Shown here: one piece after another, positions 16,200 to 24,664 of the stretch | How positions within the stretch are numbered: position 1 is the first letter of the stretch | Layout: every line of letters starts with the position of its first letter | Source of the DNA: Rubripirellula obstinata | GTDB lineage: Bacteria > Planctomycetota > Planctomycetia > Pirellulales > Pirellulaceae | Length of the DNA stretch: 34,675 nucleotides | Assembly: GCF_001642955.1 (NCBI RefSeq) | Contig: NZ_LWSK01000060.1 | Coordinates: 1 to 34,675 of the forward strand | Direction: 5' to 3' | Translations under genes and position numbers: made by a program | Notes under the pieces: generated by a model | What the model was told of the DNA's origin: nothing | The model's database searches: none | Seen by the model: the letters and a program-made list of their open reading frames with translations, nothing else

Positions 16200-18446
16200 C
16201 TAATTCCGAGGCAGCAACTTCTGCAGTTCCTGTTTGAACTCGTCTCTGATTTTGTAAACCGCCAGTGCTGGACCGCTGGCCGAACGAGCGATGATTTTTG
16301 GCGGCGGCAACTTTTCTTTCGTGCCGCCCACTTCGATCGTCGGCGGCGAATCAACTCGCGCGACGCCAAAGGTATCACACAGCACTGCTTGAAAGTCGGC
16401 CGCTTGCTGACGAGCGGCCTGTTGTTCGACGTTGCGAGTGTTCTGTTTGCCAGCCCAAGCGGTCGCGAAAGCGGTCAGTCCGCCCGCGATGAATAGTTCA
16501 GACATCGAAGCCGACGCGATCAACGTGGTGCCAAAGTCCAATGGAATCGCCAAGACGCCGCCGAACGTCGCCAGCAACGCACCCAGCGGTGTCAGCCCCA
16601 CCAACAACTTTTTACCGCGCGGAATCTCGCTCCACATCTGACGCACAGCCTCGTCCAACCGTCGCGGATCAAGCGAAGTGAAATCGTCACGCTCGAAACG
16701 CAAAATCGCTGCCTCGGCCGCGTCCGTCCACTGCCCCAACTTCTTCGAGTTTCCGGCACTGGCACTTGAATCACTGGCACTTGAATCATCGCCATCCAAT
16801 TCGTCCCGCGTATCAGCGACAGAATCGCTTAGCGAAATTGGCGGCCAATGCGTAAGCTTTGACGATCCACCATGTCGTTCAATCGCTTGCACCAATCGCA
16901 TCGGAGTCAGGATCGCGCCACTGTCGCCGCTGCGGAATTTTCCCTTCAAATCATCGGCTGTCCGCTGAGCGATGGCGGAGGGTGTCAGGTTCCGTAAAAA
17001 ACTTCCCGCGCCGCCAAACATCCCACGCAATTTCGCATTCATCCGAACGCCCCACCTAGCGTACCAGGGCGCGGTGATCGCGAACGATTCGGACAATTGC
17101 CGGATAATTCGTTCGCTTTGATGCAGACGCAATTCGGCAATTTCTACACCGACTTCACGATGAGCGAAAAAGTCCAAGGTCGCCCCCAGCAGACAACGTT
17201 GCGCCATGGCGGTTTGATGAAGACTTAGGTCCGCCGCCTTGTCAACTTGATTGAATCCCTGATCCCAAATCGATCGCCGCAAATTGTTTTCAAGCGAATA
17301 GCGAAACGACTCGAACAGCACTCCGCGATCAAGTCGCTTGGGCAACGCCTGCAGCATTCGATCATCGTCAATCGCGGCCGGCGGATTTTCCTCGGTTGCC
17401 GAGCGGAGCGAAAAGAAAACGGGCAGCGAATCAGTTTCGGGGTCCATCGCACGAGCGATCACGTCTTCGGGTGCCGGAATGTACGGACGGCTGGCTGGTA
17501 TTTCAAAATCATAAGCGGCATAAATTGTGTCGATGCCATGTGCCCTGGCCAACGGATCAAACGTCTCAAAGACTTGGTCGGGTGTTTGACGCGGCCGAAC
17601 CTTGTTGACGGCCAACATTCGCGGAATCCCCGGCATCAAATCCGATGAGACTCGCAACAGGTCGCCCAACGTGGCGTCACGCGACGAGTTGGCCGAGGAA
17701 ACGACTAGGAAAGCGGAACACAAGGTCGCAGCTTTTCCCAACACTTGACGACGCTGTTCAGGCGACCCCAACCCGAACGCTTCGTCGGAAACAATGTCGG
17801 GGCAATCCAACAAACCGATGCCAACTTCGTCCAACATCGGATCAGTCCCGACCAGCGGCACCGAAAGTAGATCGGCGTCACCGTCACGGTTGTTGTACTG
17901 GGCATGCGCTTCATCGATGTCATCGCTTAGCATTTCCGGCGGACGGCCGATCGCGTCCCCGATCCGCTGCATCAGCAAACCATACAGCTCGCTGTCTTTT
18001 TCCCATTGCGATGGAAGCCACAGAATGAACCGATGAGTGCCTTCGTGGTTGCCATCTCCACGCAGCGTCCGACGACGCCCATGTTCGCTTAGGAACGTTG
18101 CCACCAGCGAAGTCTTGCCACTGTTCAGCATTCCGGCGACGGCCACGGTCGGCCAGTTCACCAACTGTTCAGCCGTCTGCAATTGACGACCCGACGATCG
18201 AACCACCGACGACAGATCTTCGACTTGTTTTTCTGCGGGCGATTTTCCAGATGATGTTTCAGCCGATTTTTCAGCCGATTTTTCAGTCGCGATCCGCCGC
18301 AGCGAACCTAGAAAACTCTCGCGACGTTCCCCCGGATAGACTTGTTGGATCGCAGCACGTTGATCATCGTCCTCCAACAAAGACAGCAGCGACGACCAAT
18401 CGATCGACGCTGGATGAGCTGAATTGGTGGATCCAAATAGTTTCAT
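16200..18446 (-). CDS. Large dynamin-like P-loop GTPase with C-terminal membrane segments (GTPase A)
   Basis: A 748-residue protein. Walker A GMLNSGKTS lies at residues 105-113, a switch aspartate in GLLDCPDIVSDEAFG, and a G4-like NK in RMLAVNKVRPRQ, so a GTPase fold is well supported. An N-terminal linker is low-complexity (SAEKSAETSSGKSPAEK). A long helical middle is followed by a Ser/Asp-rich stretch containing a duplicated SDSSASA motif, then two hydrophobic segments (LLVGLTPLGALLATFGGVLA and FIAGGLTAFATAWAG) and a final helix (VYKIRDEFKQELQKLLPRN). GTP-driven membrane binding or remodelling is inferred from this dynamin-like arrangement. It begins 12 nt after the Ser/Thr kinase stop and ends 25 nt before GTPase B; paired GTPases are typical of bacterial dynamin-like systems. 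Confidence 0.75.
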   Translation of the reverse strand: MKLFGSTNSAHPASIDWSSLLSLLEDDDQRAAIQQVYPGERRESFLGSLRRIATEKSAEKSAETSSGKSPAEKQVEDLSSVVRSSGRQLQTAEQLVNWPTVAVAGMLNSGKTSLVATFLSEHGRRRTLRGDGNHEGTHRFILWLPSQWEKDSELYGLLMQRIGDAIGRPPEMLSDDIDEAHAQYNNRDGDADLLSVPLVGTDPMLDEVGIGLLDCPDIVSDEAFGLGSPEQRRQVLGKAATLCSAFLVVSSANSSRDATLGDLLRVSSDLMPGIPRMLAVNKVRPRQTPDQVFETFDPLARAHGIDTIYAAYDFEIPASRPYIPAPEDVIARAMDPETDSLPVFFSLRSATEENPPAAIDDDRMLQALPKRLDRGVLFESFRYSLENNLRRSIWDQGFNQVDKAADLSLHQTAMAQRCLLGATLDFFAHREVGVEIAELRLHQSERIIRQLSESFAITAPWYARWGVRMNAKLRGMFGGAGSFLRNLTPSAIAQRTADDLKGKFRSGDSGAILTPMRLVQAIERHGGSSKLTHWPPISLSDSVADTRDELDGDDSSASDSSASAGNSKKLGQWTDAAEAAILRFERDDFTSLDPRRLDEAVRQMWSEIPRGKKLLVGLTPLGALLATFGGVLAIPLDFGTTLIASASMSELFIAGGLTAFATAWAGKQNTRNVEQQAARQQAADFQAVLCDTFGVARVDSPPTIEVGGTKEKLPPPKIIARSASGPALAVYKIRDEFKQELQKLLPRN
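16757..16786. repeat. 15-bp perfect tandem duplication within GTPase A
   Basis: CACTGGCACTTGAAT occurs twice in direct succession (16757-16771, 16772-16786). It is in frame and encodes the repeated Ser/Asp/Ala stretch of the linker before the membrane segments. It probably arose by slippage. Confidence 0.93.
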
Positions 18447-18458
18447 AAATACGGGTTC

Positions 18459-20747
18459 TTAAACTTCGTTTTCTAGCGTTTTGTTTTCAAGCGTTTCATG
18501 GTCTTGCTTTGCCACATCGTTTCCGTTGGATGACGACTTCGCATCGCTGTAGACGACTTCCCACCAGTGGATGGCGTCCGATTCCGTCCACGAAACTGCA
18601 TCGGCACACGATCGCAAGGCCGAAGCCAATTCGTCGATGCTTTGCGGGCGGTCCTTGGGGTCTTTCCTCAGGCAACTCATCAGGACGTTCTGCAAATCGT
18701 CAGGCAGCTTTGATTCTAGTCGATTTTCAGGCCTTAGCGGCATCTCGTTCAGTTGTTTCATACAAATGTCAACCGAACCGGTGCCTTCAAAGATAGGCTT
18801 CCCGGTCAGCAACGCGTAGCCCACCGCGCCCAGCGAATACAGATCACTCAACGCATCCGATTCCGTCGCATCGCGAACACACTCGGGCGACATATACATT
18901 GGCGTCCCCGTGATCGTGTCGGATTGGGTCAGCGATTGATCTTCCGCGGTCGAAGTGATGCTTTTGATTAGCCCAAAATCAAGCACCTTGATCCAATCGA
19001 TCACACCGGCTTCGGACGTCAACAATATATTCGCAGGCTTGACGTCGCGATGCACCAATCCACTCAGGTGAGCCTCCCGCAGCGAGCCGCAAATCTGCAA
19101 CAACAAGTGAATCACTCGGGCCGGCGGTTGAGCGCCGAAGTGATCGATCAATTGCTGCAGCGTGATGCCATCGACAAACTCCATCACGTAGAAAAACGTT
19201 CCATCGTCGGCGCGTCCATAGTCGTAAATATGGATCGTGTTGGGATGTCGAAGCGATGCCGTCAACTGCACCTCTCGCTCGAACCGAGTGATGGAATCTG
19301 GGTTAATCAACGACGCGGAACCAGACGCAGCGGATCCCGATTTCATCGACCCTGTTGTTGACCCCGTGTCACGACCGGTCAGCACCTTGATCGCGACCGG
19401 ACGCCGCAGCAGTTCATGCTTCCCGCGATACACGGACCCCATACCGCCACGCCCCAACATTTCACCGAGTTCATATCGCCCGAAACGTCGGTGGTTGATG
19501 TTGTCTTCATCTGAATTATTGTTCGTCGCGTTAAAGTGATTCCCTTCGTTTCTGAAACCGAAAAACAACAACCCGGCTAGAGCAATTGCAAACATTGCCA
19601 GGGCTGCAAAGAAGCTGCGATTCAAAAAACGTGCCGGTGCAAGCACCTCGTCCACATCGGCTTCGGTTGCAATTCCCATCTGATACTTAGGCAACCAAGT
19701 CCAAACCCCGACGACTTTTACTCCGCGATAATCGTTGTACCCAGTCAGGTTTTCACTACTGCCACCGCGAGTCGCATGGTCAGCCATGACCGTCAATCGA
19801 TGCTCGTTGGGCGAAGTCGTCGGCCTCTGTCCTGACACAATGTTTACACCAGGATCACGGACCATCACGTTTAGCGTGCTGACGATGTTTGGATCTTCTG
19901 GCAACATCCCGGCCGAACGCAGTTGGTCCTCGAACCTGCTTTGGCTCAGCATGACACCTTCACGATCAAACGCATAGGTTTCTCCGCTGGCTCCGGTGCG
20001 AGCGATCGTCAGCAGTTCGGAAAAGCGGTCCAGCGGATCGATCAGCATCACCAAGTTTCCGACCACTTGCTCTTCTTCCAACAGCGACATCATCGCGCCC
20101 ATGACGGGACCGCCGGGAACCGATAGCGGACCTGTCGATGTGATCGCGACCTCCGATTGGAACGGCAGCAAAATCGTTGGCTCGCGAGACATGACCGATC
20201 GTCGGGCGTGGTCGGAAATCGTCACAGGTTGCCCGACCAGGTTGTCGATGCTGGACGCAACGACGGTGTCGCGAGTGTTCGTGATGCACCAACCGATGTG
20301 CTTGTCAGAATGCAAGGCTTGCTTCAGTTCGGAGAATTCATCAAGCCCGACCAGATCTTTGTTGTCCCACTGGAAACTGAGATCCGACTTTGCGATCAGT
20401 TCAACGGCCGGCTTCTGCACGGCGTCGTTGGACGCCATGGTCGCAACGTAGTCTTCTTCTGATGCGAACCAATTCTGCAACACGGCCACGTTCGCCGACA
20501 AAACGGCCTGCAGTGAATCACGAGCGTTCTGCTGGGTAGAAGCCAGCACGGTTCGGCCGATCCACCACGAAGCGATCAGGAACAGCAATGCCAACGATGC
20601 GACGGTGACTAGGACTGCTCGGCGGATCGGAGAGTACTTGCGTTTCCGAGATCGCATGCCGCCACCAAGCGAATTGCCAAGCGAATTGCTCAGTGAATTG
20701 CTAAGCGAATTGCCCAGTGAATCAAGTTGTCGCCGAAGAGAATGCAT
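18459..20747 (-). CDS. Transmembrane Ser/Thr protein kinase with N-terminal Cache-like sensor
   Basis: A 762-residue Hanks-type kinase with its sensor in front of the kinase. Residues 10-30 are a low-complexity SLGNSLSN repeat. Membrane helix 1 is at about 44-65 (AVLVTVASLALLFLIASWWI). An extracytoplasmic domain at about 66-370 resembles a double-Cache sensor (GETYAFDREGVMLSQSRFED, VVGVWTWLPKYQMGIATE). Helix 2 is at about 375-397 (FFAALAMFAIALAGLLFFGF). The kinase domain spans about 425-710, with GRGGMGSVY, VAIK, VHRDVKPANILL, LDFGLIKS and GTPMYMSPECV, all catalytic residues present. This is the layout of a chemoreceptor or histidine kinase rather than of PknB-type kinases, whose sensor is C-terminal. 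Start ATG 20747; an in-frame ATG at 20657 would drop the repeat. It is 12 nt upstream of GTPase A, whose phosphorylation is a natural guess. Confidence 0.92.
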   Translation of the reverse strand: MHSLRRQLDSLGNSLSNSLSNSLGNSLGGGMRSRKRKYSPIRRAVLVTVASLALLFLIASWWIGRTVLASTQQNARDSLQAVLSANVAVLQNWFASEEDYVATMASNDAVQKPAVELIAKSDLSFQWDNKDLVGLDEFSELKQALHSDKHIGWCITNTRDTVVASSIDNLVGQPVTISDHARRSVMSREPTILLPFQSEVAITSTGPLSVPGGPVMGAMMSLLEEEQVVGNLVMLIDPLDRFSELLTIARTGASGETYAFDREGVMLSQSRFEDQLRSAGMLPEDPNIVSTLNVMVRDPGVNIVSGQRPTTSPNEHRLTVMADHATRGGSSENLTGYNDYRGVKVVGVWTWLPKYQMGIATEADVDEVLAPARFLNRSFFAALAMFAIALAGLLFFGFRNEGNHFNATNNNSDEDNINHRRFGRYELGEMLGRGGMGSVYRGKHELLRRPVAIKVLTGRDTGSTTGSMKSGSAASGSASLINPDSITRFEREVQLTASLRHPNTIHIYDYGRADDGTFFYVMEFVDGITLQQLIDHFGAQPPARVIHLLLQICGSLREAHLSGLVHRDVKPANILLTSEAGVIDWIKVLDFGLIKSITSTAEDQSLTQSDTITGTPMYMSPECVRDATESDALSDLYSLGAVGYALLTGKPIFEGTGSVDICMKQLNEMPLRPENRLESKLPDDLQNVLMSCLRKDPKDRPQSIDELASALRSCADAVSWTESDAIHWWEVVYSDAKSSSNGNDVAKQDHETLENKTLENEV
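20666..20725. repeat. 12-bp tandem repeat (5 units) encoding SLGN/SLSN
   Basis: Units CAAGCGAATTGC (twice, 20666-20689), TCAGTGAATTGC, TAAGCGAATTGC and a diverged CCAGTGAATCAA ending at 20725. On the minus strand they encode the Ser-Leu-(Gly/Ser)-Asn repeat at the kinase N-terminus. Being a multiple of three, copy changes would lengthen the tail without frameshift. Confidence 0.9.
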
Positions 20748-20786
20748 GCCGCTGATTGTCTCTCACGGAGCTCCCCTGGAAAAGTG

Positions 20787-20818
20787 CCCGACAATTAGTT
20801 CACCCGACAATTAGTTCA
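20787..20818. repeat. 16-bp tandem repeat between protease and kinase genes
   Basis: CCCGACAATTAGTTCA occurs twice in direct succession, followed by the start of a third (CCCG). It lies in the 90-bp spacer just upstream of the kinase start, so it could be a protein-binding site or simply a slippage product. Confidence 0.92.
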
Positions 20819-20837
20819 CCCGCCAAAAGCGTTCAGA

Positions 20838-22262
20838 CTATCGAGCGTGCTGATGAATCATTTGCATCAGGGCATCGGAAGGTTGACGAACGGTCATCAC
20901 CTCAGGCGACCCATCGGGGTTGCTGCGATCGCGAACAATCACGATGACTTCCTGATTGGATGCCAACTGGTTTGATGCCGGTGGTTCATTGAACGCCTGG
21001 TTGCTGGCCAGACGAACCGGGGCTTCCATTGCTGGTGCTGGTTCGTTTGCAGCAACCGCGAAATCGTTACTGCGATCATTTTGGTAAAGCGAAGCCATGT
21101 TGACTCGATCGAGTTGCCAATGAACGTTGCCTGGGCCAGCGTAGATGCCAACATCATTTTTGTAGTCTGCTGCGTTGCAAACACCGATCAGTCTTCCTGT
21201 TTCGTCAAACAATCCACCGCCGCTGCGTCCGTCGATGGGAGCACCACCGATTTCAATGTTCGAGATTCCCAAGTGTTGGTTGTACTTGTCCACGCCGGTG
21301 ATGCGAGTGTCACGGCGGGTCGGATCGTCGCCACGGTCACAGCCAAAGCTAAAAACGGCTTGTCCGGTGCGAGGTTTCTGTCCGTCTAGGATCACGGGTA
21401 CAGGTTGCACGTCGAAGCCGGGGCGAATGGTGACCAACGCGATGTCTCGATCGTCGGCGTCGTAGTCCAACACTTTCCCTTCGACGGTTCGCGTTTCGCC
21501 ACCGACGAACAAGTCAACTTCGATTCTGCCTTGTCCTTCGTTTTCACGGAACAGGTGACCGCAAGTCAGCACGAGAGCTTCGTCGCCGTGAACGTCAATG
21601 ATTGTGCCAGTTCCCGCTCCGTACCCGCGTCCGTCATGAACACGCAACCGAACCGTTGCGGCTTCGGCACGCTGAACCGCCGAAGCGATCGACAAACTTG
21701 GCATCACTTCCGACGGTGCGGCGGAGCGATCCGGCCTCGCAGCGGTCAGAGTTTGCGTATTTGAATTTCGCTGGGAGTTTTGCTGTGAATTTCGCTGGGA
21801 GTTTTGTGCGGGTGAACGACTCTCGAAATCTAGGTTGGTTCGACCTCTTCCCATGGGGGCCAGACGCGTCATCGGAGCTGGAATGTTGTCGATTGCTCGC
21901 GACTTTGCGCCCGTTGGAACCAGTGGTCCCGATGGGTTGGTTCCGAGTGCGCGTTGCAATTGGGCGACGGACTGAATGCCGACCAATCGGGTGAGTTCTT
22001 TGCCGCCGGAAACAACAACAAAGGTCGGTGTTTTGCGAATTCCGTAACGGCGAGCGAGCGACGCTTCTGAGTTGACGTTGACATGGCGAACCGGGATTCC
22101 GGTTCGTTCCAGTGCGGCCAAGGTTGGCTTCATCGTCTGGCACGGACCGCAGTGCGGTGACGTAAAGTTGATCAAGATCGCATCCGAAGCAGACGCGGAA
22201 CTCATCACGCAAACAGCGGCCAACAATCCTGTAGCCATCCCAATCATCATCGAACTTCGCAC
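20838..22262 (-). CDS. Secreted thioredoxin-trypsin-like serine protease fusion
   Basis: A 474-residue exported protein joining two folds. The start is GTG 22262, 8 nt after a strong AAGGAGG (22271-22277); it yields a signal peptide (MRSSMMIGMATGLLAAVCVM, SSASA). An ATG at 22298 lacks such support. Residues about 27-115 are a thioredoxin domain with the active-site CGPC in FTSPHCGPCQTMKP and the cis-proline loop KTPTF. A Gln/Asn/Ser-rich linker (SQRNSQQNSQRNS) follows. Residues about 200-390 are a chymotrypsin-like protease with His in LTCGHLF, Asp in DRDIALVT and Ser in GRSGGGLFD, so the catalytic triad looks complete. The C-terminal tail is low-complexity. Both folds would act outside the cytoplasm, suggesting disulfide-coupled protein quality control; that is inference. 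It heads the kinase/GTPase/TolQ operon, 90 bp before the kinase. Confidence 0.88.
   Translation of the reverse strand: MRSSMMIGMATGLLAAVCVMSSASASDAILINFTSPHCGPCQTMKPTLAALERTGIPVRHVNVNSEASLARRYGIRKTPTFVVVSGGKELTRLVGIQSVAQLQRALGTNPSGPLVPTGAKSRAIDNIPAPMTRLAPMGRGRTNLDFESRSPAQNSQRNSQQNSQRNSNTQTLTAARPDRSAAPSEVMPSLSIASAVQRAEAATVRLRVHDGRGYGAGTGTIIDVHGDEALVLTCGHLFRENEGQGRIEVDLFVGGETRTVEGKVLDYDADDRDIALVTIRPGFDVQPVPVILDGQKPRTGQAVFSFGCDRGDDPTRRDTRITGVDKYNQHLGISNIEIGGAPIDGRSGGGLFDETGRLIGVCNAADYKNDVGIYAGPGNVHWQLDRVNMASLYQNDRSNDFAVAANEPAPAMEAPVRLASNQAFNEPPASNQLASNQEVIVIVRDRSNPDGSPEVMTVRQPSDALMQMIHQHAR
21762..21806. repeat. 24-bp direct repeat in the protease linker
   Basis: TGAATTTCGCTGGGAGTTTTG at 21762 recurs 24 bp later at 21786 (second copy 21786-21806). 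It is in frame and encodes the repeated NSQRNSQ linker between the thioredoxin and protease domains. Confidence 0.88.
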
Positions 22263-22270
22263 GCGTTGTC

Positions 22271-22277
22271 CCTCCTT
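22271..22277 (-). promoter_or_regulatory. Ribosome binding site deciding the GTG start of the thioredoxin-protease gene
   Basis: Reads AAGGAGG on the minus strand, 8 nt before GTG 22262. It is one of the strongest Shine-Dalgarno sequences in the window and sets the start inside the longer open frame. Confidence 0.8.
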
Positions 22278-22482
22278 GGACCTTTGCGATTCATGCACTC
22301 AACTTCTTAGTGGCGGCCGCCGCAAGCATCCTGCTCGCGTCACCCGTCGGGGCTCATCTTGCCTACCAGAGCAACGGGGCAGCAAGTGCAATGAGAGTTC
22401 GAGTTGCGAAACTTTAATTTTTTCTTAGTTTCACAGAAAGATTCACGGAAAATCCCGCAACAAAATTAACCCGATTCAAATT

Positions 22483-22559
22483 GTAGGCCGTAGCGAGCCA
22501 AAGCGAGTTACGGCAATACACCGGCATGCCGTAACTCGCTGGGGCTCGCTACGGCCTAC
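22483..22559. repeat. Palindromic intergenic repeat, family A, copy 4
   Basis: A 77-bp copy: GTAGGCCGTAGCGAGCC left arm at 22483-22499 and its perfect reverse complement at 22543-22559, with the inner GCGAGTTACGGCA / TGCCGTAACTCGC pair and a short loop. It lies 29 bp downstream of the HAD phosphatase gene (minus strand). The rest of the 22263-22588 interval holds the protease-operon promoter region, where AT-rich sequence (22410-22450) is the only notable feature. Confidence 0.92.
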
Positions 22560-22588
22560 TAGCATGCGAGCCTACGATTATTTTGGAA

Positions 22589-23293
22589 TTAAACCTGATC
22601 TACGACCAATCCGTGCAACCTTGGATCGGCTAGGGAATCGGCAATCAACGCAACACCGGTGAAATCCTGTCCAGCAGTGTGGGCGTTGGGGATCGCAACG
22701 GTGACCGCGCCGGCGGCTACCGCGGCCGCACATCCATTCTGGCTGTCTTCCAGTACCAGCATCTCAGCAGGTTCGATTGAGAATTTCGATGCGGCGGCTA
22801 GATACATTTCCGGATGCGGTTTGCCATGCGTCACATCGTCTCCGGTCAGGACAAACGACAATGCATTTCGCCATGGGATGTTTTCAAAGATGACATCGAC
22901 GAACTGCCGGCGACTGCTGGTGGCCAATCCAAACGGAACTTCGCTTTCGACCAGCAATTCAATCCAATTTGATAATCCTGGCATCGGCTGCACTCCGGCC
23001 GACAACTGTTCCTGGTACAACTGTTCCGACTCGATCAGCAGATCTTCGGGACGGTCATCCAAGCCATGAAAGTCCTTCATTTGGATCATGGCATTGACGC
23101 CGACGCGGCCCATCATGCGTTGCTGCAAATCATGACAATACCGAAGCCCGCGACGAACAAGCATCGTGTCGCCAACCGTCCAGTACAATTTTTCAGTATC
23201 GAACAGCAGCCCGTCCATGTCCAAGGCGACGCCGCGAATTGGGGGGCGAACGGCTTTCGCTTCGCCGCGGTGATTTCCAGTTGATTTGTTCAT
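22589..23293 (-). CDS. HAD-superfamily hydrolase, beta-phosphoglucomutase-like
   Basis: A 234-residue cytoplasmic HAD phosphatase or phosphomutase. Motif I is DMDGLLFDTE (Asp nucleophile and acid/base Asp), motif II is the serine in LATSSRRQF, motif III the lysine in THGKPHPEMY, and motif IV the acidic ED in VLEDSQNGCAAAVAAG. The helical cap between motifs I and II (about residues 40-100) puts it in subfamily IA with PgmB, Gph and sugar-phosphate phosphatases. The substrate cannot be read from the sequence. Start ATG 23293; the first 18 residues are basic and outside the fold. It is divergent from the DUF3754-like gene with only 49 bp between them, so both promoters must be compact or overlapping. 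Confidence 0.92.
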   Translation of the reverse strand: MNKSTGNHRGEAKAVRPPIRGVALDMDGLLFDTEKLYWTVGDTMLVRRGLRYCHDLQQRMMGRVGVNAMIQMKDFHGLDDRPEDLLIESEQLYQEQLSAGVQPMPGLSNWIELLVESEVPFGLATSSRRQFVDVIFENIPWRNALSFVLTGDDVTHGKPHPEMYLAAASKFSIEPAEMLVLEDSQNGCAAAVAAGAVTVAIPNAHTAGQDFTGVALIADSLADPRLHGLVVDQV

Positions 23294-23342
23294 TGTTTTT
23301 TAAGCTCCAGCAAAACCTTTGACCCGACGATCGGAAACTGAA

Positions 23343-24644
23343 ATGGATCGCAGCATCACCAGCTTATCGCTGGGAGGCATTTCGATGGAAGGCGATGGGC
23401 CGCTGACGCGTTCGCTGATCCGATCGCCGCTACTAGAATCGTTCGGGGAAGGAAGCACGTCGGGGTTCATCGCCGAAGACGCAGCGCACTGGGCGATCGA
23501 AGCATTCATCCCCGTCCAGCCCGACCAATGGTGCCATTACCTCGCGTCCCGAATCAAACAAGACACAGGCGAAACCGATGACGCCCAAACACGATCTAAT
23601 TTTGATCAGGCTGTATTCAAGATTACCGAATCAGTCCGACAATTCTCGTCTGCACAACAATTCGAGTTCGCGAATGTCTATCGTTCGATCGACCCTGATC
23701 GTGACACCAAAGATTTAAGTTCGCCCGAATCAGAAGTTGTCGGCGACACCGAACCGGCTGACCTGATGCGACCCCAAATCGATGCAGCGATTGAATTGCT
23801 GCATCCGATGTTGGACCAAGCCGGGTACACGCGATTGAGCCAGGAGCAGATCGAAGAGTGCGTGGGAGTCGCCAGCCAATGGGGCGTTCCGCTGCATGTG
23901 GATTTCAGTTTGTTTGAACAGTTAGTCGTGTACGCTCGCGGCGACATCATCGGCACGCGTTTCAAAAGAAGACTGCGAAAGTTTTATCGCCGCGAATCCG
24001 TTCAGGTTCCGATCTACCAGCGGATGGTCGTGATGTTTCAACTGAGTGAAGATCAGAACGCGGACGAAACATTGGTCGCAGCGTCGTTGCACCTGCGGAT
24101 GTTCAAGAACATTCCCAAGCAAGACATCGACATGCTGCTGCCATGTTCGCGGGTGAAGATTTCAGGAGTTGATCGCGTCAAAATCGTCCTGCCAAGTCTA
24201 GGCGGATTCCTGATGTCGTTGCGGAAGATTGCTTCCTACGCATTGCTGTTCGCGGTCCTGGCACTGCACTGGACCGCAATCTTGACGGTCCTGGTGCTCG
24301 GCTATTTGGTCAAGAGCACGCTGAGTTACTTTCAAACCAAAAACCGCTATCAACTGAACCTAAACCGCAACCTGTACTTCCAAAAACTGGACACTGGCGC
24401 AGGCGTCGGATTCCACTTGGCCGCACAAGCGTCTTCGCAACGACAAGTGGAATCGATCCTCGCCTACTACGCGATCGCGACGCATGGCCAGCCGATCAGC
24501 GATCGTAAGCTTCGCCGAAAATGCGAGCGAATTGTCCGCGAATCGATCAATGTCGAAATTGATTTCCAGGTCGATCGAGCGGTCAAGCTGCTCGTCGAGC
24601 TAGGTTTGATCACACCGACCGAAGCAGGTTGGCAAGTGGCATAA
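23343..24644 (+). CDS. DUF3754/TMEM143-like membrane protein
   Basis: A 433-residue protein from ATG 23343 (GGAA 7-11 nt upstream); a TTG at 23319 would add eight residues. The central HLRMFKNIPKQDIDMLLPCS followed by RVKISGVDRVKIVLPS resembles the DUF3754 (TMEM143) domain, whose function is unknown. A hydrophobic stretch follows (ASYALLFAVLALHWTAILTV, LVLGYLVKSTLS), one or two membrane passes, then LNLNRNLYFQKLDTGAGV, another family-like segment. The C-terminal ~90 residues look like a winged-helix or helical domain (YYAIATHGQPISDRKLRRKC, VDRAVKLLVELGLITPTEAG). No pathway can be assigned. Monocistronic: divergent from the HAD gene and convergent with the response regulator. Confidence 0.8.
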   Translation: MDRSITSLSLGGISMEGDGPLTRSLIRSPLLESFGEGSTSGFIAEDAAHWAIEAFIPVQPDQWCHYLASRIKQDTGETDDAQTRSNFDQAVFKITESVRQFSSAQQFEFANVYRSIDPDRDTKDLSSPESEVVGDTEPADLMRPQIDAAIELLHPMLDQAGYTRLSQEQIEECVGVASQWGVPLHVDFSLFEQLVVYARGDIIGTRFKRRLRKFYRRESVQVPIYQRMVVMFQLSEDQNADETLVAASLHLRMFKNIPKQDIDMLLPCSRVKISGVDRVKIVLPSLGGFLMSLRKIASYALLFAVLALHWTAILTVLVLGYLVKSTLSYFQTKNRYQLNLNRNLYFQKLDTGAGVGFHLAAQASSQRQVESILAYYAIATHGQPISDRKLRRKCERIVRESINVEIDFQVDRAVKLLVELGLITPTEAGWQVA

Positions 24645-24664
24645 GCTTCCATCCTTCTTATTTC

